This document shows, piece after piece, positions 24,525 to 32,379 of a stretch of DNA of 64,000 nt. The translations under genes and the position numbers were made by a program. This stretch comes from Sandaracinaceae bacterium (GTDB lineage: Bacteria; Myxococcota_A; Polyangia; Polyangiales; Houyiibacteriaceae). Position 1 is the stretch's first letter; each line of letters starts with the position of its first letter. The stretch is taken from positions 1 to 64,000 of the forward strand of contig JADJJE010000005.1 in assembly GCA_016706685.1 (NCBI GenBank), written 5' to 3'. Below the pieces are notes generated by a model. The model was given only the letters and a program-made list of their open reading frames with translations. It was not told the origin of the DNA and ran no database searches.

Positions 24525-25048
24525 TCACCCTCCGCGACCACGCCGAGGAACGGCAGGTTGCGCAGCTGCTGCGCGTGGTCGAGCCCGTAGCCCACCACGA
24601 ACACGTCGTCGATGGTGAAGCCCAGGTAGTCGATGTGGACCGGCGTGCGGGCGCGCGCCGGCTTGTGTAGCAGCGACGCGAGCTCGAGCGAGGCGGGGCC
24701 GCGCGTGCGCAGGTTGTCCATGAGGTAGGCCATGGTCAGGCCCGTGTCCACGATGTCCTCGACCAGAATCACGTGCTTGTCCTCGATCGAGTTCGTCAGA
24801 TCGCTGGTGATCTGCACGACGCCGCTGGTCTCGGTGGAGTCCCCGTAGCTGCGCACGGCCATGAACTCGAGCTCCACGGCGACGCGCTGGTCGATGGCAC
24901 GCGCCAAGTCGGCCGCGAAGACGAAGCTGCCCTTGAGCACCACCACCAGCACCACCGAGCGGCCCTGGTGGCGCTCCGAGATCTCGCGCCCCAGCTCTTG
25001 GACGCGGGCGGCGATGGTCTCGGCGGTGAGCAGGGTCTCGACGGGCAT
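24521..25048 (-). CDS. hpt: hypoxanthine phosphoribosyltransferase
   Basis: A cytosolic purine-salvage enzyme of about 175 residues converting hypoxanthine (and often guanine) plus PRPP to the nucleotide. The PRPP loop is VILVEDIVDTGLTMAYL, and the N-terminal VVVLKGSFVFAADLARAI and the C-terminal YLGFTIDDVFVVGYGLDHA are also typical of bacterial Hpt. ATG 25048 matches the usual N-terminus; ATG 25078 adds ten residues and sits next to the sctT stop codon. It lies in a run with sctT upstream and the TPR gene downstream, though functional linkage to secretion is unlikely. Confidence 0.92.
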   Translation of the reverse strand: MPVETLLTAETIAARVQELGREISERHQGRSVVLVVVLKGSFVFAADLARAIDQRVAVELEFMAVRSYGDSTETSGVVQITSDLTNSIEDKHVILVEDIVDTGLTMAYLMDNLRTRGPASLELASLLHKPARARTPVHIDYLGFTIDDVFVVGYGLDHAQQLRNLPFLGVVAEGE

Positions 25049-25079
25049 GCCGGGAGACTCGATGCGGCGGGGTCGCATG

Positions 25080-25913
25080 TCAAGGCGCGGCGGTGAGTGG
25101 GAGCACGGCGCGGGCCTCGTCGATGCCCGAGGCGAAGAGCTCCGGCAGGTGCGGCACCAGCACACCCAGCGTGAGCAGCAGGCCCACCAGGCCCAGCGCG
25201 GCGCGCAGCGGCATGCCGGCGAAGTGCAGAGGGATCTGCGGCGCGGTGCGCCCCATCAGGCCCAGCGTGAGCTCCATGAGCACCAGCCCCAGCGCCGCAG
25301 GTGCCGCCACCGCGACCGTGAGCGAGAGCGCGGCCGCCACCCAGCGCATGCTGCGCTCGGCGATGGCCGCCCACGCCTCGCCCGGCAGGGGCGCGCCGAT
25401 GGGCACCAGCTCGAGGCCTGCCGCGAACGCGGTGAGCGCCACGCGATGCCCGCCGAACGTGAAGAAGAGCGCCACGCTCAGCAGCCCGAGCAGCGCGCCG
25501 AGCGGCGTGCTCTGCCCACCGAACACGGGCCCCGTGCTGGTGCCGTTCTGTGCGCCGCGCAGCGCGTCCAGCCACTGCCCCGCGCCCTCGAGCGCCATCA
25601 GCGGCAGCGCCACGGCCACCGCGAAGAGCGCGCCGCGCAGCACCTCCACCACCAGCAGGAGCGGCAGTGAGAGCGGGTCGATGACGACACGCAGATGGGC
25701 CAGGGCCAGCGGCACCAGCGCGAGGGTGAGCGTGAGCGCCACCCCGGCACGCACGAGCGCAGGCGCCGGCCGCAACAAGAAGAAAGGCGCGAGCACGGTG
25801 AGCGGCGTGACGCGCGCGAACACCAGGAGCGCCACGTGAAGGGGATCGGCTTCGCCCCACGACACGCCCAAGGGCCGCAGCAGCTCACCGATCAGCTGCG
25901 CGGTGGGGCTCAT
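25080..25913 (-). CDS. type III export apparatus protein, SctT/FliR family
   Basis: A 277-residue inner-membrane protein with about six to eight hydrophobic spans. SctT/FliR forms part of the export gate of type III secretion or flagellar systems. Characteristic stretches are LVFARVTPLTVLAPFFLLR at the N-terminus, QWLDALRGAQNGT in the middle (the FliR-type D-x-x-R loop) and PQIPLHFAGMPLRAALGLVG near the C-terminus. The start overlaps the sctS stop by four bases, as in standard sctRSTU operons. No SctR/FliP or SctU/FlhB neighbour exists here. Flagellar versus injectisome type cannot be decided by eye. Confidence 0.82.
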   Translation of the reverse strand: MSPTAQLIGELLRPLGVSWGEADPLHVALLVFARVTPLTVLAPFFLLRPAPALVRAGVALTLTLALVPLALAHLRVVIDPLSLPLLLVVEVLRGALFAVAVALPLMALEGAGQWLDALRGAQNGTSTGPVFGGQSTPLGALLGLLSVALFFTFGGHRVALTAFAAGLELVPIGAPLPGEAWAAIAERSMRWVAAALSLTVAVAAPAALGLVLMELTLGLMGRTAPQIPLHFAGMPLRAALGLVGLLLTLGVLVPHLPELFASGIDEARAVLPLTAAP

Positions 25914-26179
25914 CGCACCAGCTCGGGCAGGGCCTCGAAGAGTGCCTGGGCAAAGCGCGCCAGCTCGGCGCTCAGCGCCCCGCCGGTGATGGCCAGCACC
26001 AGGCCCACCGCGATGAGCTTGGGCACGAACGAGAGCGTCTGCTCCTGCACCTGCGTGACGGCCTGCACGAGACCGATGCCCACACCCACCACGAGGCTGG
26101 TGAGCAGCGCGGGCCCCGAGAGGATCAACGCTAGGTAGAGCGCCTCGGTGGTCAGGCGCGTGAGTTCAGCAGGCTCCAC
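25910..26179 (-). CDS. type III export apparatus protein, SctS/FliQ family
   Basis: An 89-residue, two-span membrane protein, the usual size of FliQ/SctS. The hydrophobic segments are ALYLALILSGPALLTSLVVG and FVPKLIAVGLVLAITGGALS, and the intervening loop carries the family motif GLVQAVTQVQEQTL, which is diagnostic. GTG 26179 was chosen because GGAG lies six bases upstream and this gives the canonical length; a longer in-frame start at 26245 has no support. The gene overlaps sctT by four bases. Confidence 0.88.
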   Translation of the reverse strand: MEPAELTRLTTEALYLALILSGPALLTSLVVGVGIGLVQAVTQVQEQTLSFVPKLIAVGLVLAITGGALSAELARFAQALFEALPELVR

Positions 26180-26259
26180 GAGGTACTCCGAGGTGGTCGT
26201 TGTCCCACATCTGCGGAGTGGAGCACCGGATGGCCCCGCGAGCAACCGTTCGCGCGGAC

Positions 26260-26586
26260 TCAGGGCGCGAGCAGCAGGCGCACAATGCCGAAGGTGCCCA
26301 CGGCGACGAACACCGCCAGAGCCAGCTGCATGGGGAGACCCATGGCCGCGAGGCCGCGCTTCTTCTTGCGCTTGCGCTTTGGCGGAGGCGCCGAGATGGC
26401 AGCCACGTCCACTTGAATGGAAGGCTCGTCACGCCGCGCAGGAGCCGTGGCGGCCGGCTTGGGCGCCTCGACGGGCGGTTCGAAGCCTGCAGCCGCCGCC
26501 TCGAGCGCTGACGCGTCCCACATCTCGGTCAGCTCGTCGGCTTGAGACCCTGGGTCGGAGGACTTGTCGTCGGTCGTGTCGGTCAC
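26260..26586 (-). CDS. small tail-anchored membrane protein
   Basis: A 108-residue protein starting at GTG 26586. It has an acidic N-terminus, an Ala/Pro-rich middle, a strongly basic patch (KRKRKKKR near residue 73) and a single C-terminal transmembrane helix (LPMQLALAVFVAVGTFGIVR) ending three to five residues before the stop. This is a tail-anchored layout with the bulk of the protein in the cytosol. The family is not recognised. It lies on the same strand as, and 80 bases before, sctS. Confidence 0.55.
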   Translation of the reverse strand: MTDTTDDKSSDPGSQADELTEMWDASALEAAAAGFEPPVEAPKPAATAPARRDEPSIQVDVAAISAPPPKRKRKKKRGLAAMGLPMQLALAVFVAVGTFGIVRLLLAP

Positions 26587-26661
26587 GGCTCAGCTCGATG
26601 GTCGCAGAAAGACCGGAAGATTGCCAAGGACCTTGCGCAACTTTCGGTTGCCACGGTGCGC

Positions 26662-28407
26662 TCAGCCCCCGGCGCTGAACACCACGGGGAAGCGGGTGTT
26701 GCCACCATCGGACGAGGCCGGGAAGCGCCAGCGGCGGACGCTCTGCTCGATGCACGCGCCCAGGCCGCCGAAGTCGCTTCCGGAAGCGCTGACGGCGGTG
26801 ACCGTGCCGCTGCGACCCACCGTGACGCTGACGTCCATGCGGGCCCGCGGCGGGTTGGCCTGGCCGCGCGCCGCGCGCTCGTAACAGGTCTGCAGCTGGC
26901 GACGGTTGTTGGTGACCACCCGCTGGACCGCAGCGGCCTCGAGCGGGGGCGCCGCAGCCGCAGACATCCCGGTGGTCAGGTCCGTGGGCGTGACGGTCAT
27001 GCCGGTGGGCGACTCGAACGCCGCAAACGCGGAGTCATTGGCCGCGGTGGCCGTGGCCATGGTGCCCGTGGTGGTGACGGGGCGTGTGCCCGGTGTGCCG
27101 TGGCGAACGGTGTCGGTGGGCGTCTCGGGCTCGGCCACGATGCCGGCGTCCACGGTTGCTGGCGCCTCGGGGATCTCGAGCGGCTGCGGCGTGACCGGGT
27201 CCGCGACCTCGGGCGTGGCGGTGGGCGCTGCGGCGACCACGGGATCCTGCGAGCCGAACCACTCGGACCCCTTCATGCCCAGCACGATACCGAAGAAGAT
27301 GCCGCCGGCGAGCATGCCCCAGACCCACACGGGCGTCTTCTGAGACGACTCGCGCTCGCGCGGGGCCTCGGAGACCCGAGGGGCAGGCGTGGCGGCCAAC
27401 GGAGCGGGTGCGGCCGCAGCCACCGCGACGGGCGCCGTGCGGGCTGCGCGCGGCACGGGGGCGGCGGCGGGCGGCGCGGACGACGGGCTCTGGAACTCGA
27501 GCGCGAAGTCGTCTTCGGGAGCGTCCGAGTCCGGCATGACGTTGGCCGGGGGCGCCACGGGAGCGACCGCGCGGCCGCCGAGCGGCACGAGGTTGGAGCT
27601 GGACCGGTCGGACGTGGGGAGGTTGAAGGCGCCCGACCCACCCGAGCGTGTGCGCGGGCCGGAGGGGCGCGGCGCCGTGCTGCTGGGCGTGCTGCGGGTG
27701 GCCGGCGGAACCGACGGACGCCGGCGCTGCTCCAGCAAGGAAGCCAGCTGTGGGATGTCCCGGAGCGGACGCCAGTCGTCGAAGCCCTCGCGCCACGCCA
27801 GCGAGTCACCGGTGACGGCGCCCGTGCCGATCTTGCGCGCGATCTCGTCGCGGCGGATGGGCCCCACCGGCACGTCGTTGATGGCCACGTGCCACTCTTC
27901 GGCGGCCGCCGGTGGCGCGGCAGGTGCCGAGGCACGCAGCGAGCCCGCGTCCTGGCCTTCGCTGCCGACCTTCTTGCGGAAGTCTGCGCCCAGCGCGGAG
28001 GGCCGCCCAGTGGCCGCCGCGACCGAGTCCGCGGAGGGTGCGGGAGCCTTGGCCGGCACGCGTGCGCCGCTGGCGTCTGCGCCGGCCGCCTTGGCCGGCA
28101 CGGCGGCCGCGGCCTTCTTGGGGACGGCGGCCGCAGGGGCTGGCGCCTTCGCGGGCACGCTCGCCGGGGCGCGTGCGGGGACGCTCGCCTTGGCGACGGA
28201 CGGCACGGGCGCGGGACCGGGCACTGCGACTGGCGCGGGGCTGGAAGCCGGAGCTGCGGCGGGTGGCACGACGCTCGGTGCAACACCTGCCCCACGGATC
28301 AAGATGTCGTTGCCGCACTTGCGGCACGTCATGCGAAGCGTGCGCCCGGAGACCTTCTCGTCGGGGATCTGGTACTTCGCTTTACAGTTGTCGCAGAGAA
28401 ATTTCAT
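26662..28407 (-). CDS. zinc-ribbon / GYF_2 / TonB-C membrane protein, GltJ/AgmX-like
   Basis: A 581-residue protein with the architecture described for GltJ/AgmX of the Myxococcus gliding machinery. A zinc ribbon with C5, C8, C28 and C31 (CDNC and CRKC) is at the N-terminus. A low-complexity Ala/Pro linker leads to a GYF_2 domain at about 168-220 (GPIRRDEIARKIGTGAV then WREGFDDWRPL). After a second linker comes one transmembrane segment at about 358-378. The periplasmic C-terminal TonB-C-like domain at about 480-581 includes LQTCYERAARGQANPP and CIEQSVRRWRFP. Involvement in motility or envelope energy transduction is inferred from architecture. No other glt/agl genes are in the window. Confidence 0.75.
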   Translation of the reverse strand: MKFLCDNCKAKYQIPDEKVSGRTLRMTCRKCGNDILIRGAGVAPSVVPPAAAPASSPAPVAVPGPAPVPSVAKASVPARAPASVPAKAPAPAAAVPKKAAAAVPAKAAGADASGARVPAKAPAPSADSVAAATGRPSALGADFRKKVGSEGQDAGSLRASAPAAPPAAAEEWHVAINDVPVGPIRRDEIARKIGTGAVTGDSLAWREGFDDWRPLRDIPQLASLLEQRRRPSVPPATRSTPSSTAPRPSGPRTRSGGSGAFNLPTSDRSSSNLVPLGGRAVAPVAPPANVMPDSDAPEDDFALEFQSPSSAPPAAAPVPRAARTAPVAVAAAAPAPLAATPAPRVSEAPRERESSQKTPVWVWGMLAGGIFFGIVLGMKGSEWFGSQDPVVAAAPTATPEVADPVTPQPLEIPEAPATVDAGIVAEPETPTDTVRHGTPGTRPVTTTGTMATATAANDSAFAAFESPTGMTVTPTDLTTGMSAAAAPPLEAAAVQRVVTNNRRQLQTCYERAARGQANPPRARMDVSVTVGRSGTVTAVSASGSDFGGLGACIEQSVRRWRFPASSDGGNTRFPVVFSAGG

Positions 28408-28443
28408 CGAATGCCGGTGCTTGGGAAGCGCTCGAAGGGGCGG

Positions 28444-29991
28444 TCAGAGCAGCGCCATCAGGTGCTCTTTGATGCCCTGCCGCGTCTCGTCGTCGGGGGA
28501 GTTGCCGAGCGCACGCTCCCACATCTCAATGGCTTTGTACTTGAATCCCGCCCGTTGATACAGGATGGCCAGGTTCTTGAGGGCGGCGAAGTGTCGGGGC
28601 TGCAGGTCCACGGCGGTCTCCAGCTCCTGGATGGCGTCGAAGATGTCCTCACCCCGGCCGAGCACGAGTCCCAGGTGGTAGTGAAGTTGGAAGCTGCCCG
28701 GATCGACACCCAACCCCTCCCTGAGCTTGGCTACGGCGAGGTCTAGGTCTCCCGCCCGGTACGCATCCATGCCCTGCTCGAGGAAGACCGAGGTCTCCTT
28801 CGAGAGCATGTCGTCCAGCGGGACGTCGCCGCTGCGCCCGTCGAGCACGGCGTCCACGTGCGTGAGCACGTCGGCCATCTTGAACGGCTTCTCGAGGAAG
28901 GCGTCCACCCCGAAGCTGGACTTGAGGTCCTCGGCCACGCGCCAGCCGCGGTAGATGGCGCTCACCATGATGATGGGGATGTGCCCGTAGCGCTTGCTGC
29001 CCTTGATGCGCCGGCAGATCTCGAAGCCGTGCACCTCGGGCAGCATGGCGTCCAGCAGGATGACGTCCGGCGTGTTGTCGCGCACGAGTTGCAGGGCCTC
29101 GAGCCCGCGCTTGGCCTCGATGACCTCGTAGCCCTTGGTCTGCAGCACCCGCACGAGCAGCTTGCGGATGTCGTCCTCGTCGTCGACCACCAGCACCTTG
29201 GGGCGCTCGGGGCGCGGACGCGCAGAGGCCGTGGGCAGCGGCGCCATCTTGGAGCCGAAGGCGTCGTCCAGGCTGGCGGACGCGCTCTCCTTGCGGGTCT
29301 CCCGTGCGCGCAGCGCATCGATGCCCAGGTCGTCTTGGGTGGCTTGCGGCGCGGCAGGCGGGGGCGCGAGGGCTGCCACGTTGCGGCTCACCTCCACGGC
29401 ACGGACCGGCTCGGGCTGGGGGGCCGCGCGCGACGGCCGCACGGGCGCCGGCGGCGGGGCCCGTCGGGGTGGCGCGTTGATGCCCACCGTTGCGAGGTAC
29501 TCGTCGGTGACGTGGGTGCCGATGTAGTACGGCTCGTTCCCGTCGAGCGCCGCGTAGGCCAAGTCGATGACCGAGGTGAGCGCCTCGTGCAGAGCCACGT
29601 GGGCGAAGACGCGCAGGCCGGTGACGAACTCGATCTCGTCCACCACGCGCCGGTCGTTCGGGTCCGCCATGGCGAGGAACACGCGGTCTTCCTTCACGAG
29701 CACGGGGAGGATCAGGTGCTGGCGCGCGATCTCCACCGGAACGAGCTTGAGGTTGTCGGTGGGGATGACGACCTGCGTGAGATCGATGCCCGGGAGCCCG
29801 TGCTGCTCGCTGAGGGCCTTGAGCAGGTCCACCTCCGCCACCATGCCGGACTTGACGGCCGTGGTGGCCAGGCGCTGGCCGGGATGCGTGCGCTGCTCGG
29901 CCAAGAGCTCGTCCAGCTCGGCCTGGGTCACGAGCCGCTGCTTCAGCAGGATCTTGCCCAGCTGCTTTTTGTCGCCTGAACCGTTACTCAT
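28444..29991 (-). CDS. MshEN-type N-terminus / receiver / TPR fusion protein
   Basis: A 515-residue cytosolic protein. Residues about 10-165 resemble the N-terminal domain of GspE/PilB-type ATPases (LGKILLKQRLVTQAELDEL, then DLLKALSEQHGLPGIDL), a region that binds c-di-GMP in some members (MshEN). A Pro-rich linker with a hydrophobic helix follows. A receiver domain at about 262-385 (VLVVDDEDDIRKLLVRVL) has the phospho-Asp in VILLDAMLPE and the conserved Lys in FLEKPFKM. TPR-like helices fill residues 400-510 (FQLHYHLGLVLGRGEDIFDA). Without an ATPase domain it should act as a signal adaptor. The gene starts 37 bases upstream of the GltJ-like gene on the same strand, suggesting co-transcription. 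Confidence 0.8.
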   Translation of the reverse strand: MSNGSGDKKQLGKILLKQRLVTQAELDELLAEQRTHPGQRLATTAVKSGMVAEVDLLKALSEQHGLPGIDLTQVVIPTDNLKLVPVEIARQHLILPVLVKEDRVFLAMADPNDRRVVDEIEFVTGLRVFAHVALHEALTSVIDLAYAALDGNEPYYIGTHVTDEYLATVGINAPPRRAPPPAPVRPSRAAPQPEPVRAVEVSRNVAALAPPPAAPQATQDDLGIDALRARETRKESASASLDDAFGSKMAPLPTASARPRPERPKVLVVDDEDDIRKLLVRVLQTKGYEVIEAKRGLEALQLVRDNTPDVILLDAMLPEVHGFEICRRIKGSKRYGHIPIIMVSAIYRGWRVAEDLKSSFGVDAFLEKPFKMADVLTHVDAVLDGRSGDVPLDDMLSKETSVFLEQGMDAYRAGDLDLAVAKLREGLGVDPGSFQLHYHLGLVLGRGEDIFDAIQELETAVDLQPRHFAALKNLAILYQRAGFKYKAIEMWERALGNSPDDETRQGIKEHLMALL

Positions 29992-30182
29992 CGCGGGGGG
30001 TGGGGGTCGCCCATCGGAATCGGAATGCTACAGCAGGGGTCTCCGGTTCCACAACTTGCAAATCCTCGGACTGCATACGGAGTCCAGGGCTGCTCGCTCT
30101 TCTGGACGATGGCCGAAGCGCCCCGCACAATGGCCGCTCCGGAGCGGGAATAGAACCCGCCGCGACCTCGATTGGCCTCACG

Positions 30183-30683
30183 ATGCGTCCCGTCCTCACA
30201 TCCCTCGGTAGCTCCCTGACCAGCGCCCTGCTGTTGACGTTCGTCGTGCTGGGGGGCTGCACGCGCGACATCCCCAACACCACCGTGCCGGACACCGCGG
30301 ACAACCGCGAGGTCATCGAGTTCATGGAGGTGTACCGCCGGGCGCTCGAAGACCGCGACGTCGCCACCCTCGTGGGCATGGCTTCGCCGCGCTACCTGGA
30401 CCTGTCGGGCACCCCGAACGGGGACGACGACGTCGACTTCGACACCCTCTCCGCCAACCTGCCCACGCTGTTCGCTCGCGTGGAAGACGTGCGCTTCGAG
30501 ATCCTCTATCGCCACGTCATCTTCCGCGAGACCGACGTGCTGGTGGAGTTCCGCTACACCGCGAGCTGGCTGATCGCCGACCACCGCGGCGAGAACCAGT
30601 GGCGCCACAAGGTGGAAGACAAGCGCATGGTGCTCGAGTGGGACACGGACAACAGCCGGTACCTGATCCTCTCCGGCATGTGA
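30183..30683 (+). CDS. small lipoprotein with NTF2-like domain
   Basis: A 166-residue predicted lipoprotein with a basic N-terminus, a hydrophobic core and lipobox VLGGC (Cys26). The remainder looks like an NTF2/SnoaL cone fold (EVIEFMEVYRRALEDRDVAT, then LMGMASPRYLDL-type spacing with DVLVEFRYTASWLIADH). No catalytic residues are recognisable. It is isolated between the divergent MshEN-REC-TPR gene and the converging NtrC-type regulator. No strong ribosome binding site precedes ATG 30183. Confidence 0.65.
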   Translation: MRPVLTSLGSSLTSALLLTFVVLGGCTRDIPNTTVPDTADNREVIEFMEVYRRALEDRDVATLVGMASPRYLDLSGTPNGDDDVDFDTLSANLPTLFARVEDVRFEILYRHVIFRETDVLVEFRYTASWLIADHRGENQWRHKVEDKRMVLEWDTDNSRYLILSGM

Positions 30684-30717
30684 GCGCGGGGCGCCGCAGG
30701 GAGCCGGCTCACGGCCC

Positions 30718-32076
30718 TCAGCCCAGCCCGTAGTCCTTGATCTTGTAGAGCAGCGCGCGGTGGCTGATCTCCAGTAGCTTCGACGCCTGCGTGCGGTTGC
30801 CCTGGGTCTTCTCGAGGGCCTTGCGGATGAGCGACTCCTCGATGAAGCGCTGCGTCTTCTTGATGGAGAGCTCCCCGCTGGCGAGCATGGCGGCAACGGC
30901 GTCGGTGGGCTCGCGCACGCGGTCGGGAAGGTCGGACTCGGTGAGCAGCTGGCCCTCGGTGAGCACCACGGCGCGCTCGATCAGGTTCTCGAGCTCGCGC
31001 ACGTTGCCGGGGAAGGGGTACTGCACCAGTCGCTTCTTCGCGGCGGCGTCGAGCCCGCGCACGTCCGTGCCCAGCCGCGAGTTGCAGCGCGCGATGAAGT
31101 GCTCCGCCAGCAGCAGGACGTCCTCGGCGCGCTCGCGCAGCGGCGGGGCTACGATCTGGAGCACGTTCAGGCGGTAGAAGAGGTCCTCGCGGAAGCGGCC
31201 CTCCTTCACTTCGTGCTCGAGGTCGCGGACGGTGGCGGCCACCACGCGCACCTTCACCGCTTTGTCCCGCACGTCGCCCACCGGGCGAATGGTCCCCTCT
31301 TGGAGCACCCGCAGCAGCTTCACCTGCAGCGCCAGGGGCAGCTCGCCGATCTCGTCCAGGAAGAGCGTGCCGCCATCGGCTTCCTCGAAGAGCCCACGTT
31401 TGTCGGCGCGCGCGTCCGTGAAGGCGCCCTTCTTGTGCCCGAAGAGCTCGGTCTCGAGCAGGGTGCCCGGGATGGCGCCGCAGTTCACGGGCACGAAGCG
31501 CCCCGCGCGCTGGCCACCCATGTCGTGCAGCGCACGCGCGATGAGCTCCTTGCCGGTGCCGCTCTCGCCTTGGATGAGCACGGTGGTGTCGTAGCCGGCC
31601 ACCTTCTCCACCACGCGGAACACCCGCCGCATGGCCTCGCTCTTGCCCAGCATGGTGGCGAACGACTGCTGCTCGCGGATGGCCTCGCGCAGGGCCTTGT
31701 TCTCGCGCCGCAGCGTCTCGCGCTCCTCGGCTTTGCGCAGCGCCAGCAGCACCTCGTCGCGCTTGAACGGCTTGGCCACGTAGTCGTAGGCGCCCGCTTT
31801 CATCGCGTCGAGGGCCAGCTCGAGCGACCCGTAGGCGCTCATGATGATGACGGTGGCGTCTTGCCCCCTGGCGCGCAGCGCAGTGCACAGCTCGATGCCC
31901 GTCATGCCGCCCATGCGCACGTCGGCCAGCACGAAGTCCGGGTCGAACGTGGACACCCGCGTGAGCGCTTCTTCGGCGCTGGCCACGGCCTCCACCTCGT
32001 AGCCCGCCTTCTTCAGCACGGTGGTGAGGACCAGCCGGATGTTCTCCTCGTCGTCGGCGACCAGCACGCGCTTCAT
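30718..32076 (-). CDS. NtrC-type sigma-54-dependent response regulator
   Basis: A 452-residue activator. The receiver domain (1-120) has the acidic pocket DDEE and phospho-Asp D52 in LADVRMGG. The AAA+ domain contains Walker A GESGTGKE and Walker B GGTLFLDEIGELPL. The sigma-54 contact loop reads GAFTDA instead of the classic GAFTGA, a variant found in some natural activators. A Fis-type helix-turn-helix ends the protein (RTQASKLLEISHRALLYKIK). The gene is divergent from the VWA lipoprotein at 32380, which has a sigma-54 promoter match, so it is the leading candidate activator of that gene. The cognate histidine kinase is not adjacent. Confidence 0.92.
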   Translation of the reverse strand: MKRVLVADDEENIRLVLTTVLKKAGYEVEAVASAEEALTRVSTFDPDFVLADVRMGGMTGIELCTALRARGQDATVIIMSAYGSLELALDAMKAGAYDYVAKPFKRDEVLLALRKAEERETLRRENKALREAIREQQSFATMLGKSEAMRRVFRVVEKVAGYDTTVLIQGESGTGKELIARALHDMGGQRAGRFVPVNCGAIPGTLLETELFGHKKGAFTDARADKRGLFEEADGGTLFLDEIGELPLALQVKLLRVLQEGTIRPVGDVRDKAVKVRVVAATVRDLEHEVKEGRFREDLFYRLNVLQIVAPPLRERAEDVLLLAEHFIARCNSRLGTDVRGLDAAAKKRLVQYPFPGNVRELENLIERAVVLTEGQLLTESDLPDRVREPTDAVAAMLASGELSIKKTQRFIEESLIRKALEKTQGNRTQASKLLEISHRALLYKIKDYGLG

Positions 32077-32379
32077 CGCGGCCTCGGCGAGGCTATGCAG
32101 AAATTGCGACGCGAGCACGCGAGCATACGAAAAAGGTATCCGACCGGCGTGCCAGCGTCGAGGGCCAACGTGGCAGTGACAACTCTGTTGGCATGTGCAA
32201 CCCGATTGACAGGGTGGCCTCGCGAAAGCCCGCCAGATCGCGCCGCGCTCGGCTGGCACGGGAATCGCTCCGCTTTCGTCCGAAGCATCCAGCTCCCTCT
32301 CGTGACCTCGGCACCCTCTGGTGTTGATCTTTCGAAGCCAGAGAGGGTATTGTCGCGGCCTCGCGTTCTTGGAGGAACC
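32077..32379. other. divergent promoter region between NtrC-type regulator and VWA lipoprotein
   Basis: A 303-base non-coding gap with lower GC than neighbouring genes. It contains a sigma-54 promoter match at 32254-32269 reading rightward. A GTTG...CAAC dyad around 32187-32201 is the only activator-site candidate I could see and is weak. Nothing else recognisable. Confidence 0.5.
32254..32269 (+). promoter_or_regulatory. sigma-54 (-24/-12) promoter upstream of VWA lipoprotein
   Basis: TGGCACGGGAATCGCT matches the sigma-54 consensus TGGCAC-N5-TTGCW at all but one position, with the invariant GG and GC separated by exactly ten bases. It lies 110 bases upstream of ATG 32380. Transcription would start near 32281. 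The divergent NtrC-type gene supports a functional reading. Confidence 0.6.
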
